Source of the DNA: Peptococcaceae bacterium UBA2264 | GTDB taxonomy: Bacteria > Bacillota > Desulfitobacteriia > Desulfitobacteriales > Desulfitobacteriaceae | NCBI GenBank assembly: GCA_002347475.1 | Contig: DDXI01000033.1 | Coordinates: 1-8,433 of the forward strand | Direction: 5' to 3' | DNA: 8,433 nt | In this document: in pieces, positions 6,671 through 8,433 of the stretch | How positions within the stretch are numbered: position 1 is the first letter of the stretch | Layout: every line of letters begins with the position of its first letter | The notes under the pieces: model-generated | The model's input: only the letters and a program-made list of their open reading frames with translations | Databases searched by the model: none | What the model was told of the DNA's origin: nothing | Program-made: the position numbers and the translations under genes

Positions 6671-6846
6671 AGCGCCAGGACCATTTTTGAAGTGCGGGCC
6701 TTGCCCGGAGAACTTCGAAATTATGGTTGACGAGGTAGAGGGTTATCGAAAGATTCGGCGGATCCCTCTCGGTGGCTTGTCATCGAAAGACTTGCGACAA
6801 AACCGGGGAGTAATCTTTGGGACAAAAGCAAGTTACAAGACAAGGG
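6671..6846 (+). ncRNA. glmS ribozyme (glucosamine-6-phosphate-activated self-cleaving riboswitch)
   Basis: The expected cleavage site is between A6671 and G6672 in AGCGCC. CGCC (6673-6676) can pair with GGCG (6757-6760) as P2.2. P1 forms from ACCAT (6680-6684) with ATGGT (6723-6727), GAAGT (6689-6693) with ACTTC (6712-6716), and CGGGC (6695-6699) with GCCCG (6703-6707). The conserved GGTTGACGAGG (6725-6735) and TTCGGCGGAT (6754-6763) are present. AGAGGG (6737-6742) pairs with CCCTCT (6764-6769). P3 is CTTGTC (6776-6781) with GACAAG (6839-6844), and P4 is ACTTGC (6790-6795) with GCAAGT (6828-6833). In this class GlcN6P acts as the coenzyme for cleavage and the mRNA is then degraded, giving feedback on GlmS. 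All core helices are intact, so it should be active. The 3' boundary is approximate. Confidence 0.95.
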
Positions 6847-6898
6847 GTAAGTGTAGATGTTTGCTTGAAACTCCTTGCTTAAGAGTGCTTAAAATGTG

Positions 6899-6937
6899 AT
6901 CGACCGGAGAATGTATGTCTGCGGTCGATTTTTTCTT
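6899..6937 (+). terminator. Intrinsic terminator between the ribozyme and glmS
   Basis: ATCGACCG (6899-6906) pairs perfectly with CGGTCGAT (6922-6929). A G/G mismatch and three more pairs (AGA 6908-6910 with TCT 6918-6920) close a 7-nt loop. The T tract TTTTTTCTT follows (6929-6937). It ends 8 bases before the glmS ribosome binding site, so transcripts terminating here would carry the ribozyme but not glmS. Form and position suggest attenuation, but that role is inferred. Confidence 0.75.
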
Positions 6938-6961
6938 GATTGGTAAGAGGAGGATTTTGAC

Positions 6962-8433
6962 ATGTGTGGAATTGTCGGTTATATTGGCAAAAAAGCTGCT
7001 GTTCCGGTGTTGGTAGATGGTTTGAAAAAGTTAGAATATCGGGGTTATGATTCAGCGGGTGTAGCTGTCCTGGAAACTCAGGGGATCAAGGTTTGTAAAA
7101 GTGTGGGAAAACTGGCTGCTTTGGAGAAGAAACTGGGCACTGCTTTTTCCAATGCTACGATTGGGATCGGACATACGCGCTGGGCTACTCATGGCCGTCC
7201 CTCGGATATTAACGCTCATCCTCATTCTGATTGCAGCGGGGATTTTGCTGTCGTTCATAATGGTATTATTGAAAATTATCTGGAATTGAAAGAGTGGCTG
7301 ATCAGCAGGGGACACCAGATTTTATCAGAGACGGATACCGAGGTCCTGCCACACCTGGTAGAACATTTTTATATGGGAGATTTGGCTGAAGCTGTGCGCC
7401 TGGTGATAACAAAAGTTCACGGTTCTTTTGCCTTGGCAGCCATAAGTAAGAATGATCCGCAGCATCTGGTAGTCGCCCGTAAAGACAGCCCTCTGGTTAT
7501 TGGGCTGGGCGAAGGGGAGTTTTTCGTAGCCAGTGATATTCCCGCTTTCTTAAACTACACCCGTCAAACCTATATTCTCTCTGATGGCGAAATAGCCATT
7601 ATTGACAGAGACGGGGTTCGGGTATCAGATTTTCAGGGAAACACGGTTCAGAAGGAAATATTTGAGGTAAAGTGGGATGCGGTTGCTGCTGAAAAAGGCG
7701 GCTATGAACACTTTATGCTTAAAGAGATCTATGAACAACCCAGAGCCCTGAGGGATACGATAGGCGGGCGTTTAAATGACAACGGCGTGATCTTGCAGGA
7801 AGTTGATTTGACTGCTGAAGAGGTAGCCAGCATTAGCAAGATATTTATTGTGGCCTGCGGGACAGCCTGGCATGCTGGGCTGGTTGGCAAAACATTGATC
7901 GAGCGCTGGGCCCAAATTCCGGTTGAAGTCGATATTGCCTCGGAGTTTCGCTATCGTTCCCCCCTGATAGATGAGCATACCCTGGTTGTTGTTATCAGCC
8001 AATCCGGGGAAACAGCGGATACCCTGGCAGCTTTACGGGAAGCCCAGAGGCAGGATGCCCGGGTCGTAGCTGTCACAAATGTGGTTTCCAGTTCTGTTGG
8101 CAGGGAAGCCGACGATGTAATCTATACCTGGGCCGGTCCGGAAATAGCTGTAGCTTCAACTAAAGCCTACATTACTCAATTGGAAGGGATGGTCCTGCTG
8201 GCGTTGTTTCTGGCTGAAGCCAGAGGTACTTTGTCGCTGGAACAGATTAGCGAGATCATTACAGCCCTCAAGGAAATCCCTGCTCAAGCGCAGGAAGTTC
8301 TGGATCAGGCCAGTATTATCAGGGATCTGGCGCAAACTTTCAGCGAGGTCGATGATGTCTTTTTTATCGGCCGCAGTCTGGATTGGGCAGTAGCAATGGA
8401 GGGTTCCCTGAAATTAAAAGAAATTTCTTATAT
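6962..8433 (+). CDS. glmS: Glutamine-fructose-6-phosphate aminotransferase GlmS (3'-truncated by window)
   Basis: 490 codons plus two bases are visible of an enzyme usually about 600-610 residues long. It makes glucosamine-6-phosphate from fructose-6-phosphate and glutamine, the committed step to UDP-GlcNAc. The glutaminase domain starts MCGIVGYIG, with the N-terminal nucleophile Cys2 exposed after Met removal. It also has LEYRGYDSAG (24-33), HTRWATHG (71-78) and VVHNGIIENY (97-106). The isomerase half has the first SIS domain with ACGTAWHAG (298-306), SQSGET (346-351) and STKAYI (399-404). The second SIS domain begins around FFIGRS and EGSLKLKEISY (480-490), where the window ends. The ATG follows AGAGGAGG (6946-6953) with 8-nt spacing. 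CGTAW replaces the CGTSY of E. coli, a substitution I take as tolerated. The ribozyme and terminator just upstream imply product feedback. The catalytic residues of the missing C-terminal part cannot be checked. Confidence 0.97.
   Translation, partial: MCGIVGYIGKKAAVPVLVDGLKKLEYRGYDSAGVAVLETQGIKVCKSVGKLAALEKKLGTAFSNATIGIGHTRWATHGRPSDINAHPHSDCSGDFAVVHNGIIENYLELKEWLISRGHQILSETDTEVLPHLVEHFYMGDLAEAVRLVITKVHGSFALAAISKNDPQHLVVARKDSPLVIGLGEGEFFVASDIPAFLNYTRQTYILSDGEIAIIDRDGVRVSDFQGNTVQKEIFEVKWDAVAAEKGGYEHFMLKEIYEQPRALRDTIGGRLNDNGVILQEVDLTAEEVASISKIFIVACGTAWHAGLVGKTLIERWAQIPVEVDIASEFRYRSPLIDEHTLVVVISQSGETADTLAALREAQRQDARVVAVTNVVSSSVGREADDVIYTWAGPEIAVASTKAYITQLEGMVLLALFLAEARGTLSLEQISEIITALKEIPAQAQEVLDQASIIRDLAQTFSEVDDVFFIGRSLDWAVAMEGSLKLKEISY

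Noticed and set aside
6443..6899. Two short + strand open frames (6443-6667 and 6687-6899) between glmM and glmS
   Set aside because: The first starts inside the end of glmM and runs through the hairpin and promoter; the second lies inside the ribozyme. Neither has a fitting SD or a protein-like sequence.
1..8433. CRISPR arrays, tRNA or rRNA genes, insertion sequences, phage genes
   Set aside because: No regularly spaced repeats, no tRNA-like cloverleaf and no transposase or integrase motifs were seen; all sizeable frames belong to housekeeping or regulatory genes.

Overview
The window looks like chromosomal DNA from a Gram-positive, Clostridia-type Firmicute. The evidence is the conserved cdaA-cdaR-glmM order, a glmS ribozyme (a Firmicute hallmark) ahead of glmS, purine-rich AGGAGG-type ribosome binding sites, and use of GTG and TTG starts. 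Base composition is moderate by eye (not computed). An anaerobe of the Peptococcaceae/Desulfotomaculum type would fit, but the genus cannot be fixed from this sequence. All real genes read on the + strand.

Region 1 (1-1203): a perfect 24-bp palindrome with a LexA-box-like core sits at the left edge, over the expected -35 position of a promoter with a TATAAT -10. Downstream are a 70-residue XRE-type helix-turn-helix regulator and larE, an ATP-dependent sulfur transferase of the nickel-pincer-nucleotide cofactor pathway. This LarE has three cysteines in the arrangement of the [4Fe-4S]-dependent subtype. Region 2 (1204-2702): a good promoter with a small inverted repeat in its spacer precedes a lysA-type diaminopimelate decarboxylase, which is followed by a long stem-loop.

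Region 3 (2703-6456): after about 290 bases of non-coding leader come cdaA (membrane diadenylate cyclase making c-di-AMP), cdaR (its YbbR-domain membrane regulator, start overlapping the cdaA stop) and glmM (phosphoglucosamine mutase). Region 4 (6457-8433): the 505-base gap before glmS is full of RNA structure. In order it holds a perfect 17-bp hairpin that begins on the glmM stop codon, a promoter candidate, a stem-loop with a purine-rich loop, a complete glmS ribozyme, an intrinsic terminator, and then the glmS ribosome binding site. glmS runs off the right edge after 490 codons.

Together the right-hand genes link c-di-AMP signalling with amino-sugar supply for the cell wall: GlmS makes glucosamine-6-phosphate, GlmM turns it into glucosamine-1-phosphate, and CdaA/CdaR sense or signal wall and osmotic state. 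LysA supplies lysine from diaminopimelate, itself a wall precursor. No wholly new system is claimed. The least ordinary point is the apparent two-layer control of glmS, a self-cleaving ribozyme followed by a terminator. Next are the palindrome-controlled xre-larE pair and the unexplained hairpins around glmM-glmS.
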